The notes under the pieces: generated by a model
Told to the model about the DNA's origin: nothing
Databases searched by the model: none
Seen by the model: only the letters and a program-made list of their open reading frames with translations
Position numbers and translations under genes: made by a program
Shown: piece after piece, positions 22,991 through 34,619 of the stretch
Layout of the letters: every line of letters starts with the position of its first letter
Numbering within the stretch: position 1 is the stretch's first letter
Assembly (NCBI RefSeq): GCF_004379255.2
Contig: NC_056048.1
Location: 4,216,001 to 4,280,000 of the forward strand
DNA: 64,000 bases
Direction of reading: 5' to 3'
DNA from: Salvia splendens
Taxonomy: Eukaryota > Streptophyta > Magnoliopsida > Lamiales > Lamiaceae

Positions 22991-25029
22991 GACCATCCAC
23001 TACGCTGTCTCTATACCGTCCCTTAACTACTATTTGACCACTATTTGAGGGCCCCACTGTCCTTTTTTCCTCCATCCCTTAACTAAGGGACGAAACCTGC
23101 AACGCTCCGTCCCTTAACCGTCCCTTATTCCGTCCCTTAATTACTATTCATTCAATTTCATTTTTATTTTTTTTACAACCCAATTAAATTTAAACAAACA
23201 CAATTCATTAAAATTAAAACAACATTACAACTTAAACTTAAAAAAAGAAAAGAAAAAAGACATAATTAAAATTCTAAAAAAATAAAAAATGACATAATTT
23301 AATCTTCTCCGCCAAAGTTTTCCCAAATGTGCTCAATTAGATCCTCTTGGAGTTGGGTGTGGGCGCTAGAGTCGCGTGTCCTTGCCCGAATAGCCAACCG
23401 TTCTTGTATAGACGGATGCGCTCCACTTCGCGGCGGACTACTTGCGGTTGAGCTTCCGGGAGATTCGGGGTCGAACCAATTTCCCGCATCGGGTCCTTCG
23501 TCTCGGACAATCATGTTGTGCAAGATTATGCACGTATACATGATGTCGACCATGCTCTCCATGAACCAGGAACGAGCCGGGGCTTTGATGATGTTGAAGC
23601 GCGCTTGGAGAACCCGAAACGCCCTCTCCACATCCTTGCGCGCAGCCTCCTGCTTCTGCGCAAAAAGAGTCTGCTTTGGGTTCGCAGGCCTGCCGCACGT
23701 CTTCACGAAGGTCGGCCACTTCGGGTAGATGCCGTCGTCGAGATAGTACCCCATTTTATACAGCCGGTTGTTGGCGACAAAGTTGATGGCCGGCGCTTTA
23801 CCATCCAAAACTTCGGTAAAGAGATCGGACTGGTGGAGCACGTTTACGTCGTTGTTCGAGCCAGGGACCCCGAAGTACGCGTGCCAGATCCAAAGCCGGT
23901 AGTCGGCAACGGCCTCGAGTACAACGGTTGGGTGGGTGCCTTTGTGGCCGCTCGTGTAGGACCCCCTCCAATCCACCGGGCAATTCTTCCATTGCCAGTG
24001 CGTGCAATCGACACTGCCAAGCATCCAGGGGAATCCGTGCACTTGTTCGTGCAGGTTGAGGAGGAACTGACAATCGTCCGTGCTTGGCCTCCGGAGAAAT
24101 TCGTCACTGAAGGCTGCCCGGACGCCTCTGCAGAAGTTGAGCAAGCACATGCGCCCAGTGGTGTCTCCGATGTGGAGGTATTCGTCGAATATGTCGGCCG
24201 TTTGTCCAGTCGCAAGCTGACGGATGGCTGCAGTACATTTCTGCAGCGTCGTGTGGCTGGGACGGCCGACCGCGTCGAACCCTTCTCGAAAGAACTCTTC
24301 TCGGGCCGCCAAAGTATTCGCTATGTGGAGAAATAGCGGTTTACTCATGCGGAAACGGCGACGGAAGTAGGTATCTCCCCAAATCGGGTTATCGCAGAAG
24401 TAGTCGCGTACTAACCGTGCGGCGGCTTCCTCCTGATTCCGATTGATGTACTTCCGGGAGCGTCGTGGGGGTGGCGCGGCTTCCTCCGCCTCTCGTCGTC
24501 GATCTTCTTCAAGTGATGGTTCCATTAATTGACGCATTTGCTCAAAAGGATCCATTTGTTTGAGTTGATTTAAGATGGAAATTGGAGTGATGGAGAGGAT
24601 TTGAGAGGAATAGATGTGTGTTTGTGTGTGAAATGAGTATGAAATATGATTATTTATAGAGTAAATAAATAAATAAAATTTTTTAAAAAAATAAAAAATT
24701 AACAGTAACATTACCGTTTGAAATTTTTTTTTTATTAAAATTCGATTTTTTTTTAAAACAAATCGATTTTTTTTAAAAAAATGAATTATTGCGTCATCCG
24801 TGACGACGCCCACTCGCGGGCCAGCGAGTGGGCGTCACGCATGCATCGGGGGCGCGCCACGTCGCCCGGGCGCGTGACGGGCCGGCGCTTCCCTTGTCTC
24901 GCGGATGCGGGCTACGGGACGGGCTGGGGACTGGCTACGGGACGGGACGAGGGTTGCAACGCGTCCCGCGGCGGAACCGTCCCTCCGGGACGGAACGCGA
25001 GCCGCGCGCGGGACGCGTAGTGGATGCTC
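22991..25029 (-). mobile_element. PIF/Harbinger element C, transposase-only, nested in element B
   Basis: Ends GACCATCCACTACGC and GCGTAGTGGATGCTC are inverted repeats. TTA flanks both sides (22988-22990, 25030-25032). The 2.04-kb element holds one intact gene, a transposase on the minus strand, and no ORF1. Its promoter-leader (24565-24850) is nearly the same as that of element E, which carries ORF1 instead. It is the youngest-looking full element in the window because its gene is unbroken. Confidence 0.92.
23299..24555 (-). CDS. HARBI1-like DDE transposase, intact 418 residues (element C)
   Basis: The start MDPFEQMRQLMEP at 24555 is chosen over an upstream in-frame ATG because the latter lies in AT-rich leader downstream of a TATTTATAGAGTAA promoter-like motif. 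An N-terminal basic region (RRSRKYINRNQ) and helix-rich region (FRRRFRMSKPLFLHIANTL, LQKCTAAIRQLATGQ) lead to the nuclease core. Likely catalytic residues are D183 in LGSVDCTHW, D236 in PGSNNDVNVL and E310 in RKDVERAF. Family members cut and paste the element at TWA targets, normally with a Myb/SANT partner. The frame is uninterrupted to the stop at 23299, so it is potentially active; the partner must come from another element. Confidence 0.93.
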   Translation of the reverse strand: MDPFEQMRQLMEPSLEEDRRREAEEAAPPPRRSRKYINRNQEEAAARLVRDYFCDNPIWGDTYFRRRFRMSKPLFLHIANTLAAREEFFREGFDAVGRPSHTTLQKCTAAIRQLATGQTADIFDEYLHIGDTTGRMCLLNFCRGVRAAFSDEFLRRPSTDDCQFLLNLHEQVHGFPWMLGSVDCTHWQWKNCPVDWRGSYTSGHKGTHPTVVLEAVADYRLWIWHAYFGVPGSNNDVNVLHQSDLFTEVLDGKAPAINFVANNRLYKMGYYLDDGIYPKWPTFVKTCGRPANPKQTLFAQKQEAARKDVERAFRVLQARFNIIKAPARSWFMESMVDIMYTCIILHNMIVRDEGPDAGNWFDPESPGSSTASSPPRSGAHPSIQERLAIRARTRDSSAHTQLQEDLIEHIWENFGGED

Positions 25030-25204
25030 TTATAGCTGCGAACACTTTTTTTTAGGCGCGAACAAATAAGAAGTGGCTATAGACAAAAAAAGTGGTGGGC
25101 TATTGGAAGCGTCCACTGGATGCTCTAATCTACAATAGAACAACTCTATATAATTCTTACTTTTTCCGAAAACCTAGGTCGCCTAAAGTCATAATTGAGT
25201 GATC

Positions 25205-27540
25205 ATGACTTCGATGAAACGCCCCGTGGAGATGTTGTCAATTCCCTCCAAGCGGCAAAAGCTCGACGCCGACGATTTTTGTAGTCTCCCCATAAATCCT
25301 TTTAGAATGGCAAAGGACCACTCCGTCTCCGCCCTCCCTTCCTCCAATTCCACGTCATCATAACTGATGTATTCTGGCACTATCCGGAACACATCCACGA
25401 TGTATTCTCCCTCGACTTCGATGCCGACTCCTCCGACACTATCAAATCCATCCACGACAACATTCAGCTCTTCACCGGAATTCCGGTTACCGAGCGGACG
25501 CTTTTCTACGGAGAGAAACAGCTGCATTGCGAGCAGACATTAGTCGAATGTGAAGCGGAGAATTTCGCAGAACTCTCCCTCGTTGGCTTCGACCCAGGTG
25601 GTTTCGTTTATTTTCATTATGTGCAAGGAAGATCCTCCCATCAATGTTCACACTACACCCAAGTTAATGCTCGAGGAGTTCCTGTCGGTGATTCCACGGA
25701 TGGACATTGAACAAGCGTGTGGGCATTTGAAGATGTTCAGTGCTTCCTCGGCCCCAAAAGCGCTAGTCATGCTCTATATGTCGCCTTTTAGATCGAATAG
25801 GAGTGCGGCTGATGAGGCCGTTAGATATTTCCTCACCTCGATTAAGAGCATCCTGCCTATGGATAGGCATCATGAGTGTGTGCCTATAATTTTGGAATTC
25901 TCCCATGCTTTGGCGTTGAGTGTGGAGTCATTTGTTGATATAAGTGATTTCTCTTCATTTGTGGCACCACTGATGGAGGAGATTAAGGGATGTGATCCGA
26001 TTGTTGTTCCATTGACTGAGGATCTTCGTGGTGTACCTCATGTTTATAGAGATGAACTTAGAATGTTGTACGGGATTTTCCATGATTTCTTAAGCATATT
26101 AGAGTCGTGTTTGGGGAAACTCGAGGACCGTATTAACAGTGATTTGGAACAGGATAAGGATGCCCTTTGTATTGAATTTTCTTATTACCTTGAATTTATG
26201 AAGGAACTTAATAGTATCTCAAAGATTTACAGTGGTTGTGAAGATTTATTTTGGGAAGCCATGAAGAAAAGAAAGGGAGCTTTCTGTGAACTTGTTGTCA
26301 AGTGTGCAAAGAGGGGTGAGGACCATAGTTGGATTTTTTAGGGTAAGGAAGTGACCAACTTTGAGGCAAGGACACATTTAGCAATGATGATGCTTTCCAA
26401 CTATGACGATGACGATGGCGATGAGCATGAGATGCTTATTGACCGCTCACATTTGTTGGCAGAATCTTTTGAGTCTATAAAACATGCTGAGATTAAGTCC
26501 TTATGTGCTGGTTTATTTATTAAATTCAAGAATGAGGAAGCCATTACGGGAGTGGTTTTTATTGGTATGCCAAGAAATCTTCAACCCTCAAAATGCCCTC
26601 TTTGTAGCTTGCTCTAATGATCGCAGAAGGTTCTATCCAAATCCAGGTATGATTTCCTACAATAATTGCTTGACCTATGATGTACTATCTTACTAGAGTG
26701 ACATTAGAAGTAGTTCCAGTTTTAGTTCATTAGCCACTAACAAGTCTGATCATTCCATTTATTTCTCTCTCTTGTTCGCAGCGTCTAAAGTGGATCCAAT
26801 GCACCTCGAGTATTTTCACTTCACCGGAAAGGTGATTGCCTTGGCTTTGATGCATAATATACAAGTGGGCGTTGTATTCGATCGTCTATTCTTTATGCAA
26901 TTGGCTGGGCATAGAATCGCATTAGAAGATATAAGAGATGCAGATCCCTTGTTATATAACAGTTGCAAGAAAATCTTAGAGATGGACTCAAATGCTATTG
27001 ATCAAGATGCTTTAGGTCTAACATTTGTTCATGAAGTTGAGGAGTTTGGAACAAGGAAGACTGTTGATCTTTGCATTGATGGGAAAAGTATTGCTGTAAA
27101 TAGTGAAAATAGGAGGCAATATGTTGATTCTCTTATACAGCACCGGTTTGTGATTTCCGTTGCTGACCAGGTAGAGCATTTTGCCAAAGGCTTTGCAGAC
27201 ATTACGGGCTGTTGCCGTCTCCAAAAATCCTTCTCAAGTGCTTGGAACTAGAAGATCTGGATTGGATGCTACGTGGCAGTGAAAGTGCAATCTCTGTAGA
27301 TGATTGGAAAGCACATACAAAGTATGAACTCTTTAAGGAAACAGATGATCAGATATTGTGGTTTTGGAAGATTGTCGGAGACATGACAGAGGAGCAGAAA
27401 AAGGATTCTACTCTTCTTCTTGACCTCGATGAAATACTTACCAGTTGTGCTTCCCTGCGTACCCTACCAGTGATGTGATGCATGATCGTCTTAGCATTAT
27501 CACTCAGGAGCATGTAGGATGCAGCTTTGGGACAAGGTGA
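25205..27540 (+). pseudogene. UPL5-like HECT E3 ligase pseudogene (copy 3, inverted)
   Basis: It starts MTSMKRPVEMLSIPSKRQKLDADDF at 25205 and meets TAA near 25363. The ubiquitin-like part then continues in another frame (IITDVF, DTIKSIHDN, IPVTERTLFYGEKQL). The long frame 25550-26341 lacks the CRLLKKAAG...LCRSS segment and stops at TAG near 26341. Later breaks are near 26545 and 27212. Intron 1 is only 135 bp (26647-26781). The last two coding exons are fused (WFWK|IVGDMTEEQKK near 27370), and a deletion removed the segment with the HECT cysteine (HTCF). It lies 75 bp after element B and points toward the intact copy. Confidence 0.9.
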
Positions 27541-28489
27541 AAATATGTGGATTTAGATGTTTGTGCAGAAAATAGAATTTTTCGTAGTTTTGTACCGTAG
27601 CAGATGAAAATGGAGGTACATGTCATGTTTTTTTTTACAACAACTGTAACTTTTAGCAGCCTCTTATTAACTTTGAATATGTAGTTAACTTAATTAAGGA
27701 CTCTTTTAGTTTTGTTTGACATGATATGAATAAGTTAAGATTTTGTCTAGATTTCTTAACAAAACCAGGAAATTCAATGACCTAATGAAACAAAAAATTG
27801 TAAAAAGACCTAATTAAGTCAAATATAGTTATACAAACATCTGTGTGTTTTACCTTTCTTATGCAAATACATTTTGTCAATATTTTTTGTTTATCATGAT
27901 TTGGTTCACTTCTCATTTGAATTAGTTTTTTTTGTTGATCATTGGCAATATGGAAGATTTTTTAGAATAGTCAATTCTTACGCTTTGGCAATACAAATTC
28001 AAACACGTTGACAATACAAAGCATATGATATCCTGAATTAGTAGAACTATTTATTTAAATCATCGATCAAATTTGTATCAATAAATGTTCAACATCTACC
28101 TTCCTCCAACATGATAACTCATCAGATGCCATAAAGATCGAAAAACGTCGTGCAAAAACATCGGCACGATTCTCTTGGATTCCACCTCCTCTATTTTCGA
28201 GTTCATCGGCACGATTCTCTTGGATTCCACCTCCTCTATTTTCGAGTTCCGGATCCGCCACTACTGATAAATGAAACAGGAAATTGTCACCATTCACGCC
28301 TTTTATATTACCCATATCAACAGTTTAAATAGAGGTCGCTACATGTTACAACTGTAATTTATCACCATTCTCATTTCGATTTTCGTCTAGTTGCAAAAAA
28401 AAAAGGTCGTCGTCTTTAGAGTCATCCATTATGTACAAAAAAGACTGAGAATTTCTATTTTCTGCACAATGACCCGAATCCACATATTT
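27541..28489. other. Convergent 3' flanks of UPL5 copies
   Basis: Spacer between the 3' ends of the inverted UPL5 copies. It is AT-rich apart from the 45-bp duplication at 28161-28249; no gene seen. Confidence 0.45.
28161..28249. repeat. 45-bp tandem duplication
   Basis: The unit TCGGCACGATTCTCTTGGAT (first 20 bases) through CTATTTTCGAGTTC is present twice in a row with almost no difference. Confidence 0.9.
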
Positions 28490-31400
28490 TCACCATGTCC
28501 CAAAGCTGCATCCTACATGCTCCTGAGTGATAATGTTAAGACGATCGTGCATCACATTACAGGTCCGGTATGCAGGGAAACACAATCGGTAAAAGCATGT
28601 ATGAGACGAAGGAAGCCGTCTACGGGATTCAGAAGTCTTGTAGATGTAAAGCCGAGAAGCTAAACCTCTGAAACCTTCAACGGGTAAAAATTTGATTGAG
28701 GTCCAGAAGAAGAGTAGAATCTTTTTCTGCTCCGCTGTCATGTCTCCGACAATCTATGGGGTTGAGACAAAAACACCAAAAGATGGATGTGTATCAAACA
28801 TGCATACACAATGAAAACAACTTGTTCACATGGACAGAAATTGGATGCAATTACATTGGAAATTTAGACTCTAATATTTACTAATCTGCACATCAAAGAA
28901 GGAAAAAGGAAATGGAATGAAGGGCAAATTAAGAATAAATAAGACAAAATTTAAACAGAATCATGTAAATATGTAGGATGAGGTGCAACTAAACCTTGTT
29001 TTGCCTTCAACAACTAAAATAAATAAAAACTTCATTAACATACCTTCCAAAACCAGGATATCTGATCATCTGTTTCCTTGAAGCCATGATACTCGGTATG
29101 TGCTTTCCAATCATCCACACAGATTGCACTTTCACTGCCATGTAGCATCCAGTCCAGATCTTCTGGTTCCAAGTATTTGAAGAAAGATTTTTGGAGACGA
29201 GGACAACCAATAATGTCCTCAAAACCTTTAGCAAAATGCTTTACCTGGTCAGCAATAGCTAATACAAACCGGTGCCGTATAAGAGAATCAACATATTTCT
29301 TCCTATTTTCACTATTTACAGCAATATTTTCCCCGCCAGTGCACAGATCAACAGTCTTCCTTGTTCCCAGCTCCTCAACTTCATGAACAAATGTTAGGCC
29401 TAAGGCATCTTGATCAATGAGCTCCGGGTCCATCTCCAAGATTTGCTTGCAGCTGTTATATAACAAGGGATCTGCATACCTTATATCTTCTAAGGTAATT
29501 GTACGCCCGCCCAATTGCAAAAAGAATAGCCGATCAAACACAATGCCCACTTGTATCTTATGCATCAAGGCTAAGGCAATCACCTTTCCAGAGAACCTAA
29601 AATACTCTAGGTGCATTGGGTCCACTTTAGATGCTGCAAACAGAAAATGCAATAAATGGAATGATCAGCCTTGTTAGTTTCAACGAACTGGAACAGGAAG
29701 TACTTCGAATGTCACAAGGATTCTGGTACCTAGGAAAGAATTTTCTTTTTATTTGAGTTACCCAATAATACAATTTCTTCTAATGTCACAAGGATTCTGG
29801 TACTACCACACCTAATTATGCACATTTTACCAAAGGATTTTGAATCTTAGTAAGTCTCTCAATTGAGCCCCAAAGGATTTCTTTTAAGTCTCTCAAAGGA
29901 TTATGTTTGTACAGTGCAATTATCACCATTCAATATCAAAATAAGCCCCATCAAATATTTAAAAAAGGCAAATTTCTAAACATCAAAAAAATCATATAAA
30001 ATGTACTCCCTATATTAGTAACAAAAATGAAACTACATTCTAATGATCTTTGTTTACAAAGCAAAGTACCCTGACCCTGATTCTCTTGTTTGAGACAAGA
30101 TATGAAGAATAGAATATTCTATTCCTTAACAGTGAAAGAAGTTGGAACAAAGTCATTAATGATAGATTTCACAAAGAAATTGGTAAAAGATCATTTTTGT
30201 CACAAAAAACAATGTAAACAGCTAACCGAAAAATGAGATAATGAATGAACATGATAAAAGCTTGAAAATAAAACTAAAAATAGCAGAAAATAGCTATTTT
30301 TGCCTAATAACCATAAATTTTGCCTAACCAGAAAAAGAATAGTACCCTCCAACGTCAGACAACTTACAGAAAAATAATAATGGAGTTAAACTACCACAGT
30401 GTTTTCCATTTGTTTAAAATGAATACAAGAGTAACTACTCGTGTGGAAACAAAAAACAAATCATGACTATCAAGAATCTCCTACAGCCAACAAAATGGAC
30501 AACTTAGTCACAGTTTCATTAATCGCAGTAATGATCAGAAACTACTGTCCTACTGGCTGGAAACATAATTTATAGAATACTCAAACACAGACCACTTGAG
30601 ATGGTAGAGAAATCAGAAATGCAAAGGTAGAAACTTGTTGCATCTTGCAACTATAATTTCCTACACAGAGGTATCTCAAACACATCTGAAACAAAACTTT
30701 CCGAAGCATTAAGGATTCATCTAAAAGTGCATTATCCATTCTAACTATCCGGTCCATCATGCAAGCCCAAAAATAAAGAAATTAACTATTTGTATTTGTA
30801 TGGTTGACTATCCACAAAATACAAATGGGAAAGAAACTTCACCGAATTACAGCAGGACATTCTTGTGTACCCTTAAAGAGAACATGTGTTGTAAAAGCAC
30901 ATTTGTACAAGTGAACATGAAGGAAAGGAATTACACCAGACACGGGTGAGTTTCACTCAGATAGCTATGCACTTATTAAGTTCTTGACTTCTTGTCCCAT
31001 TCTCTATTACACAGACAATATGTACATGTGATACTTTTAATAGCAACCAGGTGCTTTTATCTACAGCTATCTAAGAAAAATTGAAATATGTGGCATTCCT
31101 CTATGGGAATGAGATACATCATAGTCAAATAGTATGTTGACCAGCCAATAGCAGTATCACTCTAGCCTCTTAATGCAATATCTACCATGTAATGTTTATG
31201 TAACACCAATCCAAATTCTAGCTTATTACAGTTTTGCTTTCAGTTCTCAACTTCTGTCTCTTCATGTAATTAATACTTGTAATTTGTAAATGCTTGTAAT
31301 GTGCCTAATAATTTGTCTTCACAGATCATGCATCTCATTGCACTACCACTGCACTACCATCGTCACCCATAGTTTGTCTAAGGACTTCTTGCTCATAAGG

Positions 31401-33540
31401 CTACTAGAGTGGTCAACAATTCGTGTTATATACAAGACAAGATGAACTTCCGAGTGCTTATTTAAGCGACCAATAGCAAAGCTCAAACTTGTTTCGCACA
31501 GTTCACGCTGTCACAATTCACAAAGGATGTTTGCTATAGAAACTCAGATCTAAATGACAAGTGGGAATTCGTGTCCTGACAATGTCTCCTAAACCTAACC
31601 TATCTCACTAGGAGCAACCAGATGTTCTTTTCCTTTTCATACCAAGGTACTAGTGAGACAGATAACATTATGTCTTTTTAGTATGCCGACAAAAAATCAA
31701 GTAAATATTAGAAAAAAATAACCATCCAGTGAAGCTCTATTACATGGTTTACAAGATTACAGCACAACTCAAGGTTATGAAAAAATAGAGATGCATAAGC
31801 AACAGTATATCATATTCCAATAATTTAGTATGAAATGTATGCAAAAAGCAAAAAACAGAAAAAATAAGGAATTATAGTAGGAAACAAAGGATCCACACCT
31901 GGATTTGGATAGAACCTTCTAAGATCATTAGAGCAAGCTACAAAGAGGGCGTTTTGAGGGTTGAAGATTGCTTGGCATACCAAGAAAAACCACTCCCGTA
32001 GAACACCAGGTCCAGTGGCTTCCTCATTCTTGAACTCCATAAATAAACCAGCACGTAAGGACTCAATTTCAGCATTTTTCATATACTCAAATGATTCTGC
32101 CAACAAATGTGAGCGGTCAATAAGCATCTCATGTATCTCCCCGTAGTCATCCTTCACCTCGGGAAGCTTCATCATTGCTAAATGTCTCCTCACCTCAAAG
32201 TTGGTCACTTCCTTACACTCCATAATCCAAGTATGGTCCTCACTCCTCTTTGCACACCTGACAACAAGATTACAGAAAGCCCCCTTGTATCTCTTCATGG
32301 TTTCCCAAAATAAACAATCACAACCACTGTAAATTTTTGAGATTTTATGAAGTTCCTTGGCAAATTCAAGGTGATGACAAGATCCAACACAAAGGATACC
32401 ATAATCCTGTTTCACATCATTGTTCATACAGTCCTCCACTATCTTCAAACGCATCTCGAATGTACGTAATAGATCATGAAAAATTTTATACAACATTCTA
32501 GCTTCTTCCCCATAACGACACGCCCTACGAAAGTCCGATGGAAATTTAATAGGATCACAAAAGCCCTCAATCTCCTTAATGAATGGTGCCACAAATGAAG
32601 CGAAATCTCGTATATCAGACAATGAAGGCCCGGGAAAAGGCATTGACTGCGTACTCAACGCGAAATCATTGGTGAGTTTAGCTGATAACTCCTGAACAAA
32701 AGGAAATATATCTGGAATCCCAGTTTTGGCCTTTTCTCCAAGCTCGGTATTCGGTACCATTCCCGCTAAACTACTTCGGCATAAACAATACAATGGATCA
32801 TCAACTCCAGCTGCCTTCTTTAACAATCTACAGAATTCCAAAATTATAGGCACAAACTCACCTCTCATATTATGCATCACATGAAGAATTCCCTTACTCG
32901 AGGTGACGAAATGCCTAATAGCCTCATCTGCCGCGCCTCTATTGTCCTTAGACATATAGAGCATGACTAGCGCTTTGGGGGCCGACGAAGCACTGAAAAT
33001 CTGCAAATGCTCAGTTGCTTTCTCCACGTCCGTCTGTGAAATCAAAGACATGAACTCCGCGAGCATCACCTTCACCGTCTGTGTAACATAGACCGGAGAT
33101 TTGCTCCCGCAAAGCTTGAAAATCAGCTTGATTACGTTGTTGATGAGCTTCCACGCCTTCGGATGCCCCGTGCTGCGCATTCGGCCGACGAGATAGAGAC
33201 TGGCATCGTTCTGCACTTTGCATTCGGCTAGGGTCTGATCAAACTGGAGCTGCCTTCCGCTGTAGATGATGCTCTGTTCGAATTCCGGAATTCCGGTGAT
33301 GGCCTGGATTTTGCCATGGATGGATTCGACGGTGTCGGAGGGGTCGGCGCGGAGGACTAGGGTGCGGTCGGAGAGTATACGGACGAAGAATTGGAGGGGG
33401 CGGGAGGATGATCGGAAGAGGGGGGAGGGGGAGGGGAGGGTAGAGTGGTCCTTTCGCATCTTACTAGGGTTTATGGAGAAAGGAGGAGAGTCATCGTCGG
33501 CGTAATCGTCGAGTTTGCGCTTGAAGGGAGATGACGACAT
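28490..33540 (-). CDS. UPL5: UPL5-like HECT-type E3 ubiquitin ligase, intact
   Basis: Three exons on the minus strand (33540-31899, 29633-29044, 28753-28490) with GT-AG introns join to an open frame of 831 residues. Residues 49-123 form a ubiquitin-like domain (LQFFVRILSDRTLVLRADP...LAECKVQNDASLYLVGR). The middle region is the UPL5-specific part, and the C-terminal 300 residues are the HECT domain (FRFSGKVIALALMHKIQVG, LTFVHEVEELG, WFWK). The expected catalytic cysteine is C797 in SSHTCF, and the end is ITQEHVGCSFGTW. HECT ligases take ubiquitin from an E2 onto this cysteine before passing it to substrates; Arabidopsis UPL5 (873 residues) targets WRKY53 in leaf senescence. Intron 1 is 2265 bp, far longer than in the two pseudogenes (322 and 135 bp), and intron 2 (28754-29043) is absent from both. 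Confidence 0.94.
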
Positions 33541-34108
33541 CGGCGGTGTTCATGGAATCGTAAACACGGCGGCACAACACAGTTCAATTTTGGGGGAATT
33601 GGCGAATCAAGAGCGGCGATGGAAGGGAGAAGGAAGAGGAGACGAGTGTAAAGCTGTGTTTGTCAAAATTTAAGAGAGGATTCTTTCAACAGAAAGGAGG
33701 TTTTCGTGTCATTATTATTTTATTTTGGGTTAAACAATATTAATGAAGCCTTCGTTTGCGAATTTATCGGTAAAATATCGAACTGCCCTTGCGTTGCCGC
33801 GGATAAATACGAGCGAACACTGTACTCATTTTTTTAATGTAAATATAATATGGTTGTGAGTAGGAGAAAAAAAAAGTAATTAAAAAATATAACAAATAAA
33901 ATTTGAATTATTTAGATATTTTACACTTTCATATCCCACAAGAGTAATGTAATTTTAGTTAGATATGAATTTTAATATGTACTTGGTAAGTAAAAAAAGT
34001 AATTAAAATATTGTTAATGAAGAATGAAATGAATCACACCCTAATAAAGTGAACAGAGTTTCTAAAATTATAAAGTGAATATAGGACGGATTAAGAAAAT
34101 GCATATTA
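33541..34108. other. 5' flank of the intact UPL5-like gene
   Basis: Probable promoter and leader of the minus-strand gene. AT-rich upstream; I cannot fix a TATA box. Confidence 0.4.
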
Positions 34109-34275
34109 CTCCCTCCGTCTCGGGCTACTCGTCCCTTTTCTTTTCGGCACGGAGATTAAGGAATGAGTATATAGGAAAGTCAAAAATGACGGCTGTAGGT
34201 GAAAAATGGAAAGAGTGCAAGTAACTTGGGACGCCCAAAAAGGAAATAAGTGCGAGTAGTGCGGGACGGAGGGAG
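34109..34275. mobile_element. Stowaway-type MITE
   Basis: Ends CTCCCTCCGTCTCGGGCTACTC and GAGTAGTGCGGGACGGAGGGAG are inverted repeats flanked by TA. 167 bp, the same short subfamily as the MITE at 58352-58530. It sits about 570 bp upstream of the UPL5-like start codon. Confidence 0.88.
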
Positions 34276-34616
34276 TATTATGGAACAGATAGAAGTAGTA
34301 AAATATTTTAGGTATTTTGTAATCCTAACATCTAATTGTTTATAGCGAAATATGAAGATTACAATAAATAAAAAAGAGAATATTAAAAAGGAGTATAAAA
34401 TTCTATAATTTGAGAAGAAGAAAAGAAATAGGTATAAAACTGTAAAACATTTATATATGCAGTACTCCGCATATATTTGCCAATTTGTCAGCATTTGCTT
34501 GCCATTGTCAATGATGTCAAATTTGGCAGAATGACAAAATTACCCTTACAAGCAATATTTTCTTCATACGCAAGCAATCTGTACTCCAATCCTACAATAC
34601 ATTCCTTTCCATCCAT
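34276..34616. other. AT-rich spacer
   Basis: No gene or repeat recognised. Confidence 0.35.
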
Positions 34617-34619
34617 TTA

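Larger units (their letters stand above)
21152..25125 (+). mobile_element. PIF/Harbinger element B (host of a nested element)
   Basis: The left end GAGCATCCACTATAGG follows TAA at 21149-21151. The right end CCACTGGATGCTC (to 25125) is followed by TAA at 25126-25128. Its own sequence totals about 1.9 kb because element C (22991-25029) is inserted in its 3' region. The interior carries a GC-rich subterminal block (21190-21360), a TATA-like CTATAAATAC near 21400, and a decayed transposase gene on the plus strand. Element A (3641-4730) is a deleted sibling in opposite orientation. Confidence 0.88.

Noticed and set aside
23518..24336. 272-residue plus-strand frame
   Set aside because: Antisense shadow of the intact element C transposase.
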